A stretch of 64,000 nt of DNA from Lytechinus variegatus (taxonomy: Eukaryota > Echinodermata > Echinoidea > Temnopleuroida > Toxopneustidae): contig NC_054758.1 in NCBI RefSeq assembly GCF_018143015.1, forward strand, positions 5,007,501 to 5,071,500, written 5' to 3'. Positions 59,703 to 64,000 of this stretch are shown here, in pieces. Position numbers and translations under genes: made by a program. Within the stretch, counting starts at the first letter, position 1. The number at the start of each line of letters is the position of its first letter. The notes under the pieces were generated by a model, which ran no database searches, was not told the DNA's origin, and worked only from the letters and a program-made list of their open reading frames with translations.

Positions 59703-60323
59703 ACTGGAGATGTCACCTTTTGTCTTGTAGTGTTTTTGTTCATAACTTTAATGAATCGACAAAAGAGCAATATGTCTCCTGTGATATCAGTAAGTATCAT
59801 ATATCCACAATGTACTCACAAGAGTAGGCGACATTGATTATGTCTAATTTCGTCAATCTCATTGTTATTTACCCCTCCTTTAGAAATAACGGATAAATAA
59901 CGTATGTATGGATTCATTTTGGGAACAATGTACATTTTTATTTAAAATCTTCATAACTTCTTAATTCATTTATGCGTGTATCATGGGTATCGAGTTCGTA
60001 TTTTGTGAGTTTGCTGTCGGCCTAGTGCCAATTTCCATCTTCATGTGCAAAATTCGAAGTGAAATTTAAAAAACATTTCACGAAAGTGTTAATTTATAGG
60101 AGCAATCATTTTCTTGAATCTACTTTGGTTATATGAGCATTGCATAATTATATTTCTGTGCTTTGTGATGGTGTCATTGCATAAAACGAAACTCTAAATC
60201 GATATATAGACACAGCTTAAAGTTAATGCTAGAATGTTTGTCATAAAACATAAAAAATAAAGACTTGAATGAAGGCCTTTGTCCATAGATCTCACAACTG
60301 TTCTGACAATCGGCTTTGGTAAT

Positions 60324-60475
60324 CTGGAGCCCGTTGCAGAAAGAGTTGCAAATAATCGCAACTCTAAAAATCATGCGCAACTTGATTTTCAACCAATCAA
60401 CTGCGCGCATTTGGGACTTGCGATTGATTTTTTGACTTGCGTTTAAACGCAACTCTTTCTGCAACGGACCCCTGG
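60324..60475. mobile_element. Small MITE (CCGTTGCAGAAAGAGTTGC ends)
   Basis: CCCGTTGCAGAAAGAGTTGC at left mirrors GCAACTCTTTCTGCAACGG at right; 152 bp. Confidence 0.85.
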
Positions 60476-62375
60476 AATTGTTAAAATCGATCGCCATCTT
60501 CAGCGTGAAATAGCCAAACCTATCCCCCTTGACTTTGTCCATACCAGAACTTAAAAAAGGCGGATATGCCATGCACCCCGTCCTCATTAACATGATTGCT
60601 ACTCCATTTTGTGCCCTAAATAATCCTACGACCTTTTCATTAATATTTTGTTACACATTTATTACGCCATATATAGTTTTTAATTTGTTACATCTTCGCT
60701 TCATTTCCTTCCTCTCTATCATGATCCGTCTATGGGTGTTTCACAAAGAAAAGATAAGTTTGTGTTAAAGTTATGCTGCTTTTAATGTGTATTATCTTTG
60801 ATTGAGAGCGGCCCTCAGTTGTACAACTTTCAAGGATGCAAAGCGGAAGGTAAGCATAATAGTCGTGATTGAAGATGACTGCTCTTTATTGGAAAGCTGG
60901 TGGGATTATGAAACTTTTAATGGTGTAATGGGATGTTCTAGTTTCGTATACAAGTATATTTTCATCCGCTCTCACCCGTTGATGGGCTGTCTTAGATAAT
61001 TATTTACGGCAGAGGGACATTTATTGCGACTCGTTTATCCACTCTTCGAAGATTAATGGTCGTGTCATGGACATCTCGCTTCGCTGTTTAATGGCTGATA
61101 TTGAAAGACACCGAAATAGCACGTCGCACATCTGATTTCAGTTCGGTCAATAAAGTTGAGGCTTTATTATTTTGCCATAGATTTAAAAAGAAAATCATGT
61201 AACCGGGGGGAAATTCGAGGGTTGTTCCAAGAATGAATTAATGCTTAATTGCGAGCATGGTTATAAGGGGCCAATCCTCTTGCATTCTATTATGCCACTG
61301 TCAATATTACTTTCATTCATTCAAATGATGGTTTATTGAATTATGCTCAGCGGCTCTACACTTTACCCACACGCACACACACACACACACTCTCTCTCCC
61401 ACACACACACACACACACACATGCCACATATTGTACACAAAACAGACATCAAAGGTGGATAAATCAAAATAACCACAATTAATTGGATTGATTGGTATGA
61501 CTTATAGAGATTTTTCTTATTAAACGGAGGCCAAAATACGAATTGAGATTCCAAGAAAGCCAGTGAGAACATTCGATGATAAAACCTGGAAGATACCTTT
61601 GAATAATGGCTGCTAATGGTAATAGAGTGACACGTGCCTTTGAAAGAAAGGTTACCCGTCACGATTCTGTAAAATTGGCATTTCACTACTTATACCTTGA
61701 TGCGCCAATGTACAACATGACAAAGATGCATTACCCGAAAAATCTAGAGCGAATCTCTCCACTGCTCTCATAATGACCATGGTCGATCTAAAAACTAGTT
61801 TGCAATAGTTTGACAGCCCAATGACGTCACTGATTACATGCTTAATGAGAGGAGGAGTGAGTTACTACAGCAACTACATCTCCGAGGACCTCTCTTGAAG
61901 ATAGGAGTGCCATACAAATACTTCCTGTGATTGCGTTATCCTGTGACTTTGGCTCCCATGAATACGGACAGCCTTAGCCTTTTCTCTTAGATTACTCAAT
62001 TCTTTGTGATCTTACATCAGCAATAGCTGTTAAGTGCTTTTTGGTTGAGATAGACATTTGGCGTCATTTATGATGCTGATCATTGTCTACATTCATTATT
62101 TTTCAGCATCAACATTAGAGAGCGAATAATATCTGAATGATGATTCAGAATGCTTTTTGGATCATTCACATACTGACATATAGCTTCTGAAAGCAGAAAC
62201 TTTGGACGATTCTTCGATAAGTGAACATTTTTTCGAATCTTTCTATCCTCTTCCCTCTGAATGATAACACTCATTCTTGGCTTTGTGCATTGCAAGAAGT
62301 GAATTATGGTAGGAACGTGCAACGTTGTGTGAGAGTTCGTCATTTTTACAACGCTTTGAAGCATTCATCATCAGC
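60476..62375. other. Region upstream of receptor 5, nothing coding recognised
   Basis: Contains a CA/CT microsatellite at about 61370-61425 and short unsupported ORFs. Any promoter of receptor 5 lies here. Confidence 0.5.
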
Positions 62376-63458
62376 ATGGCAGAAACAAGCTTTGGTCAAC
62401 TAGAGACGTCAACCGATGTATTGGTTGTCACAAGGGTGGACTATGACTTTGACCTTGTCCACGTTGCGTTCTGTTCCACCATGTCTGTTTTAATCTTGAT
62501 ATCGAACGCATTCATAGTCTGTGTCCTCAAGAAAGGATCATCCTGCTTTGATGAAGTAACAAGTTTCCTGTTCAAAATCCTGGCATACACAGACATCATT
62601 GGAGGTGCTGTCGGAGCTCTGATCCACGGTCTCTACTTCATCTCAATGCGGAATCAAATTGCCGATACTGTCTGCCGGTATGTGCCGTTTTGCATCTCAT
62701 TCTGCGCCCTGAATTCGCTCTATCTCGTCTGCCTGATCAACGTCCAGCGTTACGTTGCTGTTACGCGTCCCTTCAAGTACATTCGCCTCGCCACCACCAA
62801 GCGGTTTAAGGTTGTTGTCTGCATTTCCAATGCCTTTGTCATATGTCTAACCGTCATTGTATTACCGATTGAGGGATTCCCCTTTACGCCGATATTTTTA
62901 TTGATGTGCCGAGACCAGTATAGAGTTGGAGACATCATCTCAAGGGTTGAAACTACTGTAGGACTGAGCATTTTGGTCATAGCGATTGCCATCCCCCTGA
63001 TTCTGCTGTCTATCCTCAACTTGCGTCTGCTGGCGATCGCGTACCGTGCCTCACATCGGCTACACACCGTCTCAAGTCGGAGCCATCGGGATCAAGAGAA
63101 GAGCGGTTCAGGCTCGAAGAGCGTCTTCGAGATCACAGAAGCTAATGTTGCGAATGCTGTCCAACGTCGACGAGGTTTGAAAGGACTCAAGACAGTGATC
63201 GCAATTTCTGTCTTGTTCTACGTTTCATGCCTGCCCTACGCTGTAGCTCTGATCCTGACGATGGCGAACGGTGAACAGTCATACTATCTCTACTTTGTGG
63301 CACTTGCCCTCTTGCTCTGCAATTGTTGGTGGAATGGTCCGGTGTATTTCTTTACCAGTAGGACATTCAGGAAGAAGTCTCTAGAAGTCCTTGGATTTAA
63401 GAAGACCGGGATGAAACGAGCCGAAGTATCTACGAATGAACATAGCTTAGCCACTTAA
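62376..63458 (+). CDS. Rhodopsin-class 7TM receptor 5 (intronless)
   Basis: Single-exon 360-aa GPCR. The ATG at 62376 was chosen: the upstream in-frame extension starts at a TTG. TM1 is about 28-52 (SNAFIVCVL), TM2 61-85 (LAYTD, D73), TM3 100-123 from C100, TM4 145-165, TM5 195-222 (AIAIPLILLSILN), TM6 280-305 (FYVSCLPY), TM7 310-328 (CNCWWNGPVY, then FFTSRTFRKK). The DRY site is QRY (124-126) followed by VAVTRP, the closest to canonical in the cluster. C178 in loop 2 can pair with C100. It lies about 4.5 kb beyond receptor 4, in the same orientation. It is more diverged from receptors 3 and 4 than they are from each other. Ligand unknown. Confidence 0.93.
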   Translation: MAETSFGQLETSTDVLVVTRVDYDFDLVHVAFCSTMSVLILISNAFIVCVLKKGSSCFDEVTSFLFKILAYTDIIGGAVGALIHGLYFISMRNQIADTVCRYVPFCISFCALNSLYLVCLINVQRYVAVTRPFKYIRLATTKRFKVVVCISNAFVICLTVIVLPIEGFPFTPIFLLMCRDQYRVGDIISRVETTVGLSILVIAIAIPLILLSILNLRLLAIAYRASHRLHTVSSRSHRDQEKSGSGSKSVFEITEANVANAVQRRRGLKGLKTVIAISVLFYVSCLPYAVALILTMANGEQSYYLYFVALALLLCNCWWNGPVYFFTSRTFRKKSLEVLGFKKTGMKRAEVSTNEHSLAT

Positions 63459-64000
63459 TTTCCACGGTGACATCCCACAAACCACGGATACATATAAGAT
63501 CTCATTTAAATTTACCCTCGAAGCAAACGATAAAATACTCAGAATGTCTATGGAATTTACATGTACGTGTAGACTCGTTCAAAAGTATGACATGTATGAG
63601 ACGTGTTCGTAGTATTGGATGTTTCATATTATTGTAGATCTACTTGTAACAAAAAAATGAAATGAGACGGAACCATCTCTGCTCAAGTTGGATATTTGGC
63701 ATCTTCGGATCTTTTCCCTTCTGCGAAACTGCCTTTCATATGGCGGGTGTCCCTGAAAAAGGCGGGTCCGAGAATTCATCACCTTGCCTTAACTAATTCA
63801 CGTGTTTAACAAGCAGCATTTCACGAAGAGAATGATGCCAAGAAGTTAATCTGGTGAAGACGTATCTCGTATTTCCGAAAAGAATGAAAAGAGATTAAGG
63901 GAGATGGCTTTCGCATTGAGATTGACTGTCACTTATGAGAAAACTGTTCAGTTTATCTTGTTTGCATTGATATAAAATTTATCTCATGTAAGATTATTTT
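63459..64000. other. 3' flank of receptor 5, nothing recognised
   Basis: No repeat ends, ORFs or clear poly(A) signal seen. Confidence 0.5.

Overview
The window is animal nuclear DNA, AT-rich and packed with interspersed repeats. Three things point to an echinoderm, most likely a sea urchin; the species is not determinable by eye. They are (i) a tandem array of intronless rhodopsin-class GPCR genes with degenerate motifs, resembling the lineage-expanded GPCRs known from sea urchins, (ii) tRNA-derived SINEs, CR1-like and Tx1/L1-like LINE remnants and Ty3/gypsy LTR elements, and (iii) very many small inverted-repeat elements (MITEs).

Region 1 (about 1-36 kb) holds two tandem paralogues of dihydrodiol dehydrogenase (DHDH; Gfo/Idh/MocA oxidoreductase family), both on +. 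The first is missing exon 1, probably because it lies left of the window; exons 2-7 run from 3846 to 11781. The second is complete: seven exons, 17247-31813, 348 aa. Splice phases are identical in the two copies. Intron 1 of the second copy is 8.8 kb because a 6.9-kb non-autonomous LTR element (18282-25209) sits in it. Two repeats occupy matching positions in both genes, so they probably predate the gene duplication.

Region 2 (about 36-40 kb) is repeat-derived: a 1.03-kb Tc1/mariner-like element with a transposase remnant, TA and CA microsatellites, and a Tx1/L1-like LINE 3' fragment.

Region 3 (about 40-64 kb) is a cluster of five single-exon seven-transmembrane receptor genes, all on +. They start at 40516, 43879, 49110, 51497 (split) and 62376. 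They share a TM7 motif WWN(A/G)(P/L) followed by a TFR helix-8 start, and lack a canonical DRY. Receptor 2 carries an eight-unit GDHEP-type minisatellite in extracellular loop 2. Receptors 3 and 4 are near-identical tandem duplicates. Receptor 4 is cut by a 5.25-kb Ty3/gypsy element with identical 205-bp LTRs and a 5-bp target duplication, so the insertion is very young. A 920-bp foldback element with 7+7 tandem units lies downstream of receptor 4. Paralogous flanks in the cluster give clean filled-versus-empty sites for a TTAA-specific MITE.

Nothing suggests the two gene groups cooperate. DHDH is a cytosolic NADP-dependent enzyme, and the receptors are plasma-membrane proteins, possibly chemosensory. 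No prokaryotic, CRISPR, rRNA or genuine tRNA feature was seen.
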